A stretch of 38,334 nt of DNA from Oscillospiraceae bacterium (GCA_024695445.1 JAILIG010000026.1:1-38334), one strand, 5' to 3'. Counted from the first letter of the stretch, positions 16,235 through 23,655 are shown. The notes: generated by a model not told the origin, from the sequence alone. Program-made: numbers and translations.

Positions 16235-16510
16235 TCATTTCGAGTTCGGCTGACAGCAAGACGATGTCTGAAACCGTAATATCCGGATGCTGCGCCTTTC
16301 TGTCATTGCACTTCCGGCCGGAATTGTCAACCCGTGCTTTTCCTGCAAAGCCTGTGCCTGCTCCCGCGTCAGCCGTGTGAGCTTTTCCGCCCCGGCGCCC
16401 GGCTCCGGCACTTCCCATGTGCGCTTTGACCACACATTCTGCCGCTGCCTGCCGTTCTCAAAGGTCACGGAGCAGCCGCAGTTGGCGTGCCGGCGTGAAG
16501 TGCCGTTTCC
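16235..16510 (-). pseudogene. Remnant of a phage head-morphogenesis-like protein
   Basis: The minus-strand frame reads HANCGCSVTFENGRQ, then RQNVWSKRTWE and a glutamine/leucine-rich helix (LTREQAQALQEKHG). This resembles the C-terminal end of prophage minor head proteins (SPP1 gp7/Mu F type), which finish with an H-x-N-C-x-C motif and a VW-S-K-x-x-W segment. The frame has no proper start: it runs open only to a stop at 16541, where the esterase promoter now lies. The 3' part appears to continue in another frame to a stop at 16200, which suggests a frameshift. Most likely a truncated prophage fragment. The family assignment is from memory of the motif and is tentative. Confidence 0.4.
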
Positions 16511-16513
16511 AGC

Positions 16514-16542
16514 TTGACTTGCCCCGCAAAGTGTGCTATACT
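16514..16542 (+). promoter_or_regulatory. Sigma-A promoter of the dockerin esterase gene
   Basis: TTGACT (16514-16519), 17-base spacer, TATACT (16537-16542). The leader of about 125 bases before the ATG at 16675 is rather long. Confidence 0.75.
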
Positions 16543-16674
16543 AAAGTTAACATAAATAAGGGTATTATATGCCTGCTCCGGCCGGAGATGCGCAGCCGGG
16601 CGGAACGGGGATATTCGGCTGACCGGTGCATCCTGCGGGTGTGCCTGCATACTGTAATAAAGGGGGACGATTCC

Positions 16675-17802
16675 ATGAAACACAAAAAAACAGGACGGGC
16701 AGCCGTGCTGCTGTCTGTCTGTGCGGCGCTTCTGCCGGCGGCAGCGGGCAAAACGGCTCTGCGGGCGGTCTCGGCGGACAGCAGCTTCAAGGCCGGCGAT
16801 GCGGACCGCAGCGGCAAGCTGGACAGCGATGATGCGTTCACGCTCTGCGACTACCTGCTCTGCAAGCGCAGCGACATCCATGCGGAAGCGGCCGACATGG
16901 ACGGCGACGGAAAGCTGACCGCAAAGGACCTTTCGCTGCTCAAGGCTCTGCTGATGAACCCGCCGAGCCAAAGCGAAAAGCCGGAGTATATGTCGCAGAT
17001 CCGCGACCAGATCACGGCGAATGTGCCGCAGTCCGCGCTGGGACAGGCCGGCGGAAATCTGACGCACATCACCTATTTTTCGACGAAGGCCAACCGCGAA
17101 AAGGGCGCGTATGTCTGGCTGCCGCCGGGATATGACGAGAGCCGGCAGTATCCGGTCTTCTATGTCAATCACGGCTACGGCGCGGACGAATCGGGCATGA
17201 TCAACGGCATGGGCGTGCGGGAGATTGCGACAAACCTGATTCAGAGCGGCGATGCGGTGCCGATGATTATTGTGTTCACGAACCAGTACACAAACCCCGA
17301 CCGTGCGACCTCGACCGGAAACGGCTCTGCGGATGTCCCGTTCTACGACGCCTTTGCCGAGGACCTTCCGAACAGCCTGATGCCGTATATCGAATCGCAC
17401 TATCCGGTGAAAACCGGACGCGAAAATACCGCAGTCGCCGGCTTCTCGATGGGCGGCAGAGAGTCGCTCTACATCGGCATGATGTGCAAGGACAAGATCG
17501 GCTACATCGGCGCTGCCGCACCGGCGCCGGGCATCTTCCCGACGCGGGATCAGTTCATGGACCATCCGGGCAACATGAGCAAGGACGAGATCCGGATTGA
17601 TCCGCCGTATGCGCCGTATCTGCTGCTGATTGCGGGCGGCACCAATGACGGCATGGTCGTCACCTACCCGCAGCAGTATCATGAGCTGTTCACCGAGCAC
17701 GGAACGGACAATATCTATCTGTCCGTGCCGAACGGCGGCCATGACAGCAGCACGGTCATTCCGCTGATGTATAATTTCATCCGCTTCCTGTTCAAAGCGT
17801 AA
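16675..17802 (+). CDS. Secreted esterase (CE1/esterase D type) with N-terminal dockerin
   Basis: 375 aa from the ATG at 16675 (AGGGGG ribosome site). A longer upstream frame exists but would skip the signal peptide. Signal peptide 1-34 (ending RAVSA). A type I dockerin at about 38-95 has the loops DADRSGKLDSDD and DMDGDGKLTAKD. Residues 125-375 are an alpha/beta-hydrolase of the feruloyl/acetyl xylan esterase group: VNHGYGAD, GFSMGG with nucleophile S258, GGTNDG with D325, and NGGHDSS with H356. It probably removes feruloyl or acetyl groups from plant xylan while docked on a cellulosome. A dockerin at the N-terminus is less common than at the C-terminus. Flanked by its own promoter and a hairpin at 17826. 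Confidence 0.92.
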   Translation: MKHKKTGRAAVLLSVCAALLPAAAGKTALRAVSADSSFKAGDADRSGKLDSDDAFTLCDYLLCKRSDIHAEAADMDGDGKLTAKDLSLLKALLMNPPSQSEKPEYMSQIRDQITANVPQSALGQAGGNLTHITYFSTKANREKGAYVWLPPGYDESRQYPVFYVNHGYGADESGMINGMGVREIATNLIQSGDAVPMIIVFTNQYTNPDRATSTGNGSADVPFYDAFAEDLPNSLMPYIESHYPVKTGRENTAVAGFSMGGRESLYIGMMCKDKIGYIGAAAPAPGIFPTRDQFMDHPGNMSKDEIRIDPPYAPYLLLIAGGTNDGMVVTYPQQYHELFTEHGTDNIYLSVPNGGHDSSTVIPLMYNFIRFLFKA

Positions 17803-17825
17803 CAGCGCAGCGGTTCATAAAACAG

Positions 17826-17861
17826 ATATCCCCTCGCCGGAAAAGCACGGTGAGGGGATAT
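17826..17861. terminator. Shared terminator between converging genes
   Basis: A 14-base arm, ATATCCCCTCGCCG (17826-17839), pairs with CGGTGAGGGGATAT (17848-17861) with one mismatch and an 8-base loop. It lies between the plus-strand esterase and the minus-strand anti-sigma gene. On the minus strand it is followed by CTGTTTTATG. Confidence 0.7.
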
Positions 17862-17885
17862 TGCATCATATGACACCGGAAACGC

Positions 17886-18920
17886 TCAGGACAGCGGCAG
17901 CGCTTCAAAGCAGAGCGCTTTTAAGAAATCTGTCATCTCCTCCTCGGATACGGCGGCATTGACCGCAAAATAATGCGTCTCATCAATCATAGCGCCTGCA
18001 TAGGTCTGCCCGTTGTCCGCGAAGAACAGGCTCACATCTGTATCCGAAACACGGATTTCTTTGTCGCTCCTGCACCCCGTGCGGCTTTGCAGATACTCTG
18101 CGATTCTGTTTGTCCGGGCAATCAGGCTGCGGTCTGCATAGTAAAATGTGATGTGATAGTTCTTTTCGCGGAATGTCACATAGCATCCGATGCCGACATC
18201 CTCATAGACAGCATACGGGAGCAGATAAATGCCTCTGTCATCCATCAAAGAAACCGTGTCTGTTTGCTTTACCTGGTAAAGAAAGCCGTCGCTGTTGATT
18301 CTGTCATACAGATAAAGATAGGCCTGCTGCTCCTCCTGCTCCGGATAAGCAGATACATCCCCGGTACGGACCGCATCTGCGGCAGCATGGATGTCCGCAA
18401 ACAAAACGGGCTGTACCGGCGGCATGACAGGGCGGATCGGTTCCGTACCGGGCTGTGTAACCGGATCGGGCGGAGTTGTTGACGAGGCCTGCGTTTTATC
18501 CGGTTGATTCGTTGTCGGCTCCGTTTTTTTATTTGTTCCTGCATCTGTCACCGCTGCCGTGACGGTTTCTGTCTGCTTTGGCATTACGGAAGCGGTATGT
18601 TCTGCTTCCGTGCTTTGAACGGGAGCCGCAGCCGTCGCGGATTCAGACGGCATTTCTGTGGCAACAGACGCGGAAGCTTCTGCTGATACAGCAGCAGAAG
18701 GCAGTTCGGCTGCGGATTCTTCAGTTCTGTCCGGTTCCGCGGGGATTTGCGGGCGATTCCGGGAATAAGTCCGGTATCCGGCGCCCAGTGCGATTGTCAG
18801 GCAGAAGCCGGCGAATACGGGAGCCGTCCGCCTGACCGTGCGGATGCGCCTGCTTTTGCGCGCTCGGTATTCGTCCCGTCTCAAAAGCACGCTTTGAAAC
18901 ATCTGCTCGTCATTCTTCAT
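17886..18920 (-). CDS. Putative anti-sigma membrane protein, partner of the ECF sigma factor
   Basis: 344 aa from the ATG at 18920, which has AGGAG 11 bases upstream. An in-frame GTG at 18932 sits directly on that ribosome site and is less likely. A short basic cytosolic part (1-33), then one membrane helix (about 34-53), then a long Ala/Ser/Thr/Pro-rich spacer (about 55-175), then an extracytoplasmic domain of about 170 residues with no recognised family. Its start overlaps the sigma-factor stop, the usual layout for a sigma/anti-sigma pair. No zinc anti-sigma (H-x3-C-x2-C) motif. The outer domain may sense an extracellular signal; the spacer looks built to cross the cell wall. Confidence 0.65.
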   Translation of the reverse strand: MKNDEQMFQSVLLRRDEYRARKSRRIRTVRRTAPVFAGFCLTIALGAGYRTYSRNRPQIPAEPDRTEESAAELPSAAVSAEASASVATEMPSESATAAAPVQSTEAEHTASVMPKQTETVTAAVTDAGTNKKTEPTTNQPDKTQASSTTPPDPVTQPGTEPIRPVMPPVQPVLFADIHAAADAVRTGDVSAYPEQEEQQAYLYLYDRINSDGFLYQVKQTDTVSLMDDRGIYLLPYAVYEDVGIGCYVTFREKNYHITFYYADRSLIARTNRIAEYLQSRTGCRSDKEIRVSDTDVSLFFADNGQTYAGAMIDETHYFAVNAAVSEEEMTDFLKALCFEALPLS

Positions 18921-19461
18921 AATCAAAGCCACTCCTTTCCAGCTCGGCTTTCAGTGCTTTTTTCGCATTGTATAACAATGATTCGATCTGCCGGTTTGTT
19001 TTTTTCATAATCACGGCAGCTTCCGCATTGGTGAACCCCTCAAAAAATGAAAGATACAGCACCTGCCGGTATTCGGGCTTCAGCCGGTGCAGTGCCTGAT
19101 GCACCGCCTGTTTCTGTTCGGTCCGGATGTAATTGTGTTCGAGATTTTCCTCGTCAGAAAGGTGTTCCTGCGATTCCAGCGGAACGATGCCGGGCTTTCT
19201 GTGCTTCCGGAGATATTTTGCCGTGAGATTGCGTGCGATTGCATAGAGCCATGTCTTGAACGAGCTCTTTCCGGAGAATTTCGGGGTTTTGACCGCAATC
19301 TCCGCAAAAGTGTCCTCGGCTAAGTCCTCGGCAGTATGAAGATCCTGCACAAAGCTGTTTAAGTACAGGATCAAACCTGCACGGTAAGTGCAGATCATCT
19401 CATACAGACCGGCATCGTCGCCCGCAAGGAAACGGCGGTAGCTACTTTCACCGTTATCCAT
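18910..19461 (-). CDS. ECF RNA polymerase sigma factor
   Basis: 183 aa, typical of ECF sigma factors. Region 2 is at about 12-80 (LNSFVQDLHTAEDLAEDTFA, then SFKTWLYAIARNLTAKYLRK) and region 4 at about 120-175 (LHRLKPEYRQVLYLSFFEGF, then TNAEAAVIMKKTNRQIESLL). The ATG at 19461 follows a strong GAGGAGGAAT. It directs RNA polymerase to a small regulon, probably for extracellular or envelope functions, and is held by the protein encoded just downstream with overlap. Transcribed from a sigma-A promoter at 19589-19617, with a leader of about 120 bases. Confidence 0.93.
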   Translation of the reverse strand: MDNGESSYRRFLAGDDAGLYEMICTYRAGLILYLNSFVQDLHTAEDLAEDTFAEIAVKTPKFSGKSSFKTWLYAIARNLTAKYLRKHRKPGIVPLESQEHLSDEENLEHNYIRTEQKQAVHQALHRLKPEYRQVLYLSFFEGFTNAEAAVIMKKTNRQIESLLYNAKKALKAELERSGFDYEE

Positions 19462-19588
19462 GGGGGATTCCTCCTCTCAAGGGCTGTTCCCTGCCCTTTC
19501 ACTTATTAGTACCGTTTTTTCATCAAAACGCAAAGTGATTGTTCCGGTTTTTCTCAAAATTCGATAACTTTGTCTCATATGCACAAAT

Positions 19589-19617
19589 ATTGTATCATAA
19601 AATTGGTTGAATTGCAA
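19589..19617 (-). promoter_or_regulatory. Sigma-A promoter of the ECF sigma/anti-sigma pair
   Basis: Minus strand TTGCAA (19612-19617), 17-base spacer, TACAAT (19589-19594). A GGAACA motif (plus-strand TGTTCC near 19540) in the leader could be the -35 of an ECF-type promoter, but no matching -10 was seen. Confidence 0.65.
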
Positions 19618-19624
19618 TATGAAA

Positions 19625-19649
19625 GCCCCTCAGACCGTATCTGAGGGGC
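19625..19649 (-). terminator. Terminator of the MATE gene
   Basis: A perfect 10-bp stem, GCCCCTCAGA (19625-19634) with TCTGAGGGGC (19640-19649), 5-base loop. Only a short T-run follows on the minus strand. It lies about 40 bases after the MATE stop and just before the sigma-factor promoter. Confidence 0.7.
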
Positions 19650-19689
19650 AAAAATACACATTATGCCGGATTGGGTTATGGAATGCTTT

Positions 19690-21051
19690 TTACACGGCCT
19701 CTGCTTTCCGGACAACGGCTCGGTTCCGCCATTTGCCGCGGCGGTACCGGATCCAGCCGACCGCGCCGGTCACGGTCCATGTGAGGCAGGTCGTGTACCA
19801 GATCGCACGGTAGTCCATGCCGAATACCTTTGTCAGCAGCAGCGCGCCGCCGATCCGGCAGATGACCTCTGCCATGCCGTTCATCATCGCGTAGGCCGTG
19901 TCGCCGGCGCCGTTCAGAAAGCCGCGGATGACATGAATCGAGCCGAGCGGAATATAGCAGAGCGAGGTGAGCCGCAGCGCGTAATACCCGATTGAAACAG
20001 CGGTTTCTCCGGAGATGAAGCAGCGGATGATGAGCCCGCCCGCGCACCAGAACACCGCCGCGAGCACCAGCGCCAGTGTGCCGGAAATCTTCAGGCCGGC
20101 GCGCAGACCGTTTTCGGCACGCTTCGGCAGTCCTGCTCCGACATTCTGTCCGGAAAAGGTCGCAAGCGCCGTGTTCAGGGAGAAAAACGGCTGCTGAATC
20201 AGCTGCTCGACGCGCATGGACGCCGTATAGGCCGCCATGACGGTCTTGCCGAACTGGTTGGTCACACGCTGGAGCGCGGTCATCGAGACGGCGATCAGTC
20301 CGCTCTGCACGGCAATCGGCAGACCGGTCCGCAGCGTCAGCCCGATCATGCCGCCGGAGATGCGGAAGTCCGCTCCGGACAGATGCAGCTGAGGCATTCT
20401 GCGGAAGGCAAAGATCATACAGGATAGTGCCGAAACCGTCTGCGCGGCAACGGTGGCTGCCGCCGCACCCGCCGCGCCGAAGTGCAGCACCATGACAAAC
20501 AGCAGATCCAGCAGAATATTCAGCAGACTGGAGAGCGCCAGAAACAGCAGCGGCGTTTTGGAGTCGCCCAGTGCGCGCATGACGGCGTTGATCCAGTTGT
20601 AGGCGGCGACGGCCAGCGTGCCGCCGCAGGTGATGCGCATATACTGCACGGATGTTTCGATCAGATCCGGATCGGTGTGCATCAGCACCAGAACCGGCCG
20701 TGTCAGAATTACGGAAACGATGCTGATGACCAGCCCGAACAGGGCGGTGACCAGTGCGGAATTCCAGACGGCAGAGCGCATTTTCTGCATGGCGCCCGCG
20801 CCGAAAAACTGTGCGATCAGAATGCCTGCGCCGGTTGCCAGACCGAGACAGAGCGTATAAAACAGATAAGTGACGGAGCCGGTCGCGCCGACCGCTGCGA
20901 GCGCATCGTCACCGAGCTGCTTTCCGACGATTGCGGTGTCTGCCAGATTGTAGAGCTGCTGGAGCAGATTGCCTGCCAGAAGCGGCAGGGCAAACCGGAT
21001 AATCATCCGCGATTCTTTTCCCGCAGTCATATCCACCGCGGCAGTGTGCAT
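19690..21051 (-). CDS. MATE-family multidrug/cation antiporter
   Basis: 453 aa from the ATG at 21051, placed by GGAGG 7 bases upstream; the open frame extends to 21132 but lies over the promoter. Twelve membrane helices in two halves, with family features: FALPLLAGNLLQQLYNLADT, VGKQLGDDALAAVGATGSV, NAVMRALGDSKTPL in the first half; TNQFGKTVMAAYTASMRVEQ and RGFLNGAGDTAYAMMNG in the second. MATE proteins export drugs or metabolites in exchange for sodium or protons; the substrate here is unknown. It lies about 100 bases after cwlD on the same strand with its own promoter. Confidence 0.93.
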   Translation of the reverse strand: MHTAAVDMTAGKESRMIIRFALPLLAGNLLQQLYNLADTAIVGKQLGDDALAAVGATGSVTYLFYTLCLGLATGAGILIAQFFGAGAMQKMRSAVWNSALVTALFGLVISIVSVILTRPVLVLMHTDPDLIETSVQYMRITCGGTLAVAAYNWINAVMRALGDSKTPLLFLALSSLLNILLDLLFVMVLHFGAAGAAAATVAAQTVSALSCMIFAFRRMPQLHLSGADFRISGGMIGLTLRTGLPIAVQSGLIAVSMTALQRVTNQFGKTVMAAYTASMRVEQLIQQPFFSLNTALATFSGQNVGAGLPKRAENGLRAGLKISGTLALVLAAVFWCAGGLIIRCFISGETAVSIGYYALRLTSLCYIPLGSIHVIRGFLNGAGDTAYAMMNGMAEVICRIGGALLLTKVFGMDYRAIWYTTCLTWTVTGAVGWIRYRRGKWRNRAVVRKAEAV

Positions 21052-21103
21052 ATCCATTCCTCCGTTATGTAGTCGGCGCCCGCGAAACGCCGCGCCGCCC
21101 ATT

Positions 21104-21132
21104 ATCATAGCATATCCGGGGAAGGATGTCAA
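21104..21132 (-). promoter_or_regulatory. Sigma-A promoter of the MATE gene
   Basis: Minus strand TTGACA (21127-21132), 17-base spacer, TATGAT (21104-21109). About 50 bases before the start codon at 21051. Confidence 0.8.
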
Positions 21133-21156
21133 GAGGGAAAATTGACTTTTGTGCCG

Positions 21157-21906
21157 TTACTGTACGGACGGATTTGCGGCCAGCCATTGCTGCAGGGCCG
21201 CGTAGATCGTGAATGCGACCTTCTGCTGATATTCCTCCGTCACGAGCAGCGCCGCCTCCTCCGGATTGGAGAGAAAGCCGCACTCCGCCATCACCATCGG
21301 GTGCTTACAGTAATAGCAGAGGAACAGCTCCTTGCCGCAGCGCTTGATCTCGCGGCTGTTTGTCGGCTGCAGCATCGCCTGAAACTGCGACTGCATGATC
21401 TGTGCCAGACTTTCGCTCTGCGCATTCGTGTCGGAGAAAAACATCTGCGCGCCGCTGTACTGCGGATCGGTAAACTGATTCTGATGAACGGAAATGCAGA
21501 CGGCGTGTTCCGGCGCGTTGAGAATCGCCAGCCGGTTGTCCATGTCCGAGCTTTTCTGGTTGGCGATGCCCTCGATGCCTTTGTCGTGAATGGAACGGTC
21601 CGTGTCCCGCGTGACCTGCACCTCATAGCCGGACATCCGGAGCAGGTCGCGCAGGCCGAGCAGAATGGAGAGATTGATGCCCTTTTCCGGCACGCCGTCT
21701 GCCGTCGAGCAGCCGCCGTCGATGCCGCCGTGCCCCGCATCCAGAACGATCACGGGCGCTTCGGAATGCTGCGCGGACACCGGAACGGCATCGGGCATCA
21801 TCTCGGCGGAGCGCCGGACAGCCAGCCGGATCCCCGCGCCGGTCAGCGTCAGCAGGACGGCCAGCAGTGTGCCGCGCCGCAGGTTTTTCGATCGAAGCAG
21901 ATTCAT
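21157..21906 (-). CDS. cwlD: N-acetylmuramoyl-L-alanine amidase, CwlD type
   Basis: 249 aa. One N-terminal signal-anchor helix (about 12-30), then an Amidase_3 domain with the zinc/catalytic residues H59 (VIVLDAGHGGIDGG), E74 (PEKGIN), H141 (ISVHQN) and E208 (MAECGFLSN). Length and the DNRLAILN and SGAQMFFS blocks fit CwlD, which trims peptide side chains to make muramic lactam in the spore cortex. That agrees with spoVAD/spoVAE in the same window. The ribosome site GGGAGG is good. No clear sigma-A promoter; sporulation sigma factors are expected. Bases 21726-21778, coding the catalytic block AQHSEAPVIVLDAGHG, are copied exactly at 22958-23010. Confidence 0.9.
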   Translation of the reverse strand: MNLLRSKNLRRGTLLAVLLTLTGAGIRLAVRRSAEMMPDAVPVSAQHSEAPVIVLDAGHGGIDGGCSTADGVPEKGINLSILLGLRDLLRMSGYEVQVTRDTDRSIHDKGIEGIANQKSSDMDNRLAILNAPEHAVCISVHQNQFTDPQYSGAQMFFSDTNAQSESLAQIMQSQFQAMLQPTNSREIKRCGKELFLCYYCKHPMVMAECGFLSNPEEAALLVTEEYQQKVAFTIYAALQQWLAANPSVQ

Positions 21907-21982
21907 ATGAGCCTCCCATGATTACGATTCAGTAGAGGCTATGCGGCGCGGGGCGGAATTATGCGCGGTGCTGCTTTTTCAT

Positions 21983-22085
21983 CTGCGCGGACTTGTAAAA
22001 AAACATCGCCCGTGTCTGTGACCGATCCTGATTGACTTTTACTTTCTGCTGTGCTATAATGCAGGTATATGATCGGTTGTGAGAG
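21983..22085 (+). repeat. Repeat copy 1: 103-bp promoter element
   Basis: Identical base for base to 23001-23103 (offset 1018). It contains a complete promoter (22032-22060) flanked by a 7-bp inverted repeat, ACCGATC (22021-22027) and GATCGGT (22071-22077). It begins with the 10-mer CTGCGCGGAC (21983-21992), which also occurs inside cwlD at 21769-21778. Confidence 0.95.
22032..22060 (+). promoter_or_regulatory. Promoter within repeat copy 1
   Basis: TTGACT (22032-22037), 17-base spacer, TATAAT (22055-22060). It points toward the AT-rich lipoprotein gene, which also has its own promoter 100 bases further on. Confidence 0.75.
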
Positions 22086-22136
22086 GGTTTCAACTCAAAA
22101 AAGCTTTTCCTGCTTCGTAAAAAATTGGTTCTCCCC

Positions 22137-22165
22137 TTGACTTTTTGGGCGCAATATGCTATACT
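22137..22165 (+). promoter_or_regulatory. Second promoter of the AT-rich lipoprotein gene
   Basis: TTGACT (22137-22142), 17-base spacer, TATACT (22160-22165), 35 bases before the start codon with AAAGGAG between. Confidence 0.75.
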
Positions 22166-22199
22166 ATTACCCATATTGATCATAAAGGAGATCCCTGAA

Positions 22200-22865
22200 A
22201 TGAAAAAAATCACTGCAATTCTTTTCAGTACTGTCGTATCATTCAGTATGTGCTCCTGTGCAAATAATAACTCCGCTTCTAATAATGGCGGTACACAGGA
22301 AGATCATGAACAATGTGCAAGCAAATATGCTTTAACATCAGCTGAATACAGGTATGTGCCGCAATATAAAGAAAATGAGGTTTATCTGCTTCATGGTAAA
22401 CTGAAGTTGGATGAAACCAGAGAACTTGAAGAAGAAGGCATCAAATTTGGATTTGTTTATTATGGTGTTGGCGATGAGAGATACTACCCTGAAGAGGAAA
22501 GCGAACAACACGGTAAATACTTGCTGTTCGGCGTATATGGAGCAGGCATCAGCGAAAGTGAATTGCAGGAGCTTGGAATAAAACAAGGAGAGGAAATATA
22601 TCTTCTCTATAAAAACCTTGCTGATACATCCAGCGGTGATAAAAGAGACTGGACATTCTATCAGAAAAAAGATCTCGATTTTCTGTCAAAGTATGTGAGT
22701 TCTCTTGAATCAGAAGAAACTCCATATGAAAGTAATGTAAATGGCTGTGAATTCGTCAGCTCTGTTGGTTATCTTTATTTGTCGGCTGAAGAAGCTGATG
22801 CGGCATATGAGAAAATGATATCAGAAGGCGGTATCAGCACAGAAAAGTATAAAAAAGGTTCATAA
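22200..22865 (+). CDS. AT-rich lipoprotein of unknown function
   Basis: 221 aa from the ATG at 22200 (AAAGGAG ribosome site). Lipoprotein signal peptide MKKITAILFSTVVSFSMCSC, with the lipid attached to C19 or C21, then a short Asn/Ser-rich linker and an acidic soluble domain of about 190 residues. No family recognised. Base composition is clearly more AT-rich than the neighbouring GC-rich genes, with AAA/GAA/TAT codons favoured, which suggests recent acquisition. It lies between two copies of an exact promoter repeat, has its own promoter and ends in a terminator, so it forms a self-contained cassette (22086-22957). Confidence 0.7.
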   Translation: MKKITAILFSTVVSFSMCSCANNNSASNNGGTQEDHEQCASKYALTSAEYRYVPQYKENEVYLLHGKLKLDETRELEEEGIKFGFVYYGVGDERYYPEEESEQHGKYLLFGVYGAGISESELQELGIKQGEEIYLLYKNLADTSSGDKRDWTFYQKKDLDFLSKYVSSLESEETPYESNVNGCEFVSSVGYLYLSAEEADAAYEKMISEGGISTEKYKKGS

Positions 22866-22867
22866 AT

Positions 22868-22903
22868 AAATGGTCCGTTTCCTCCGTGAAGCGGACCATT
22901 TTT
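22868..22903 (+). terminator. Terminator of the AT-rich lipoprotein gene
   Basis: AAATGGTCCG (22868-22877) pairs with CGGACCATTT (22892-22901), with T-run at 22899-22903. It lies 3 bases after the stop codon. Confidence 0.85.
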
Positions 22904-22957
22904 ATATTGCAGAAACGCTGGGCCTGGATGCCGTTCCGGAACCAGTTTAAGTTGATT

Positions 22958-23103
22958 CGCCGTGCCCCGCATCCAGAACGATCACGGGCGCTTCGGAATG
23001 CTGCGCGGACTTGTAAAAAAACATCGCCCGTGTCTGTGACCGATCCTGATTGACTTTTACTTTCTGCTGTGCTATAATGCAGGTATATGATCGGTTGTGA
23101 GAG
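22958..23103 (+). repeat. Repeat copy 2: cwlD fragment joined to the promoter element
   Basis: A 146-bp chimera. 22958-23010 is identical to cwlD 21726-21778 (offset 1232), and 23001-23103 is identical to 21983-22085 (offset 1018). The two source segments meet at the shared 10-mer CTGCGCGGAC. Relative to the source locus, copy 2 lacks 21779-21982 plus one copy of the 10-mer, exactly what a deletion between two direct 10-bp repeats leaves. The promoter is TTGACT (23050-23055) with TATAAT (23073-23078). Confidence 0.95.
23050..23078 (+). promoter_or_regulatory. Promoter within repeat copy 2
   Basis: Same promoter as at 22032-22060 with a 17-base spacer. Here it directly precedes the hypothetical gene at 23154. 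An 11-codon ORF (MKKLSKEKEKN, 23115-23150) lies in the leader, ending 3 bases before that gene's likely ATG. Confidence 0.75.
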
Positions 23104-23153
23104 TGGGATTGAAATATGAAAAAGCTGTCAAAGGAAAAAGAAAAGAACTGAAA

Positions 23154-23522
23154 ATGAAAGAGGCACGAAAGGCTATGCACACAAAACCGGGTGCCGCGGG
23201 ATGGAGAGCGGCTTCGTGCAGTGTGCCGGACAGCACACCGCAGAGAAGCGGCGAAAAAGAGCATTATGGCCACCAAAGATATATCATAGATAACAACGGC
23301 GAAATACTGTATGACGGAGGAGATTACAGCATTGCGCATTTCCGTGACGGGCGCTATTGGCTGGCAGCAGAACATCATGCGTGCTGTGATTTTGATTCCA
23401 CACCGCTGTGGTCATATTCCCTGTCCCGTGAACAGGCGGAAGACTTTCTTGCCCATCCTGAAAAGATTGTCCCGTTTTATTTAAAGATGGTAAAAGAGTA
23501 TCCGTTCGGTCATTCACAATAA
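23154..23522 (+). CDS. Hypothetical protein, start uncertain
   Basis: 122 aa if it starts at the ATG at 23154; the frame is also open from a GTG at 23097 inside the repeat. No strong ribosome site marks either start. The first 40 residues are basic and low in pattern. The rest (YIIDNNGEILYDGGDYSIAH, then RDGRYWLAA, then a helix with SREQAEDFLAHPEKI) looks like a compact alpha/beta protein, with NGEILYDG reminiscent of WG-repeat or similar small cytosolic proteins, but no family can be named. It is transcribed from the copied promoter and may be a gene whose original upstream region was replaced by the duplication. Confidence 0.55.
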   Translation: MKEARKAMHTKPGAAGWRAASCSVPDSTPQRSGEKEHYGHQRYIIDNNGEILYDGGDYSIAHFRDGRYWLAAEHHACCDFDSTPLWSYSLSREQAEDFLAHPEKIVPFYLKMVKEYPFGHSQ

Positions 23523-23533
23523 AACACCGAGCA

Positions 23534-23554
23534 GTCCTTCGGGACGGATTTTTT
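23534..23554 (+). terminator. Weak terminator after the hypothetical gene
   Basis: GTCC-TTCG-GGAC tetraloop hairpin (23534-23545), then a run of six T (23549-23554). The stem is only 4 bp. Confidence 0.35.
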
Positions 23555-23626
23555 GTCGGTTTCATAAAAAAAGCGGAAGTTCTCGCCGCAGATTTCGTTT
23601 TGAATGTCACATATATATTCGTTTGA

Positions 23627-23655
23627 TTGCATTTTTCTTCGATCTGTGTTATAAT
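23627..23655 (+). promoter_or_regulatory. Sigma-A promoter of the second lipoprotein gene
   Basis: TTGCAT (23627-23632), 17-base spacer, TATAAT (23650-23655), about 40 bases before the ATG at 23694. Confidence 0.7.

Noticed and set aside
16465-17742. A 425-aa minus-strand frame opposite the dockerin esterase
   Set aside because: Shadow of the esterase gene, rich in Arg and His from reverse-complemented codons, with no family features.
21907-21982. Sporulation-type (sigma-G) promoter for cwlD, from GATGAA and CATAATT
   Set aside because: The spacing between the two motifs is too short for the known consensus; not claimed.
22947-23378. Minus-strand frame ending in the catalytic motif of CwlD (second amidase gene)
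   Set aside because: Only 53 bases of cwlD are copied; the rest of the frame is antisense promoter repeat, so it is not a gene.
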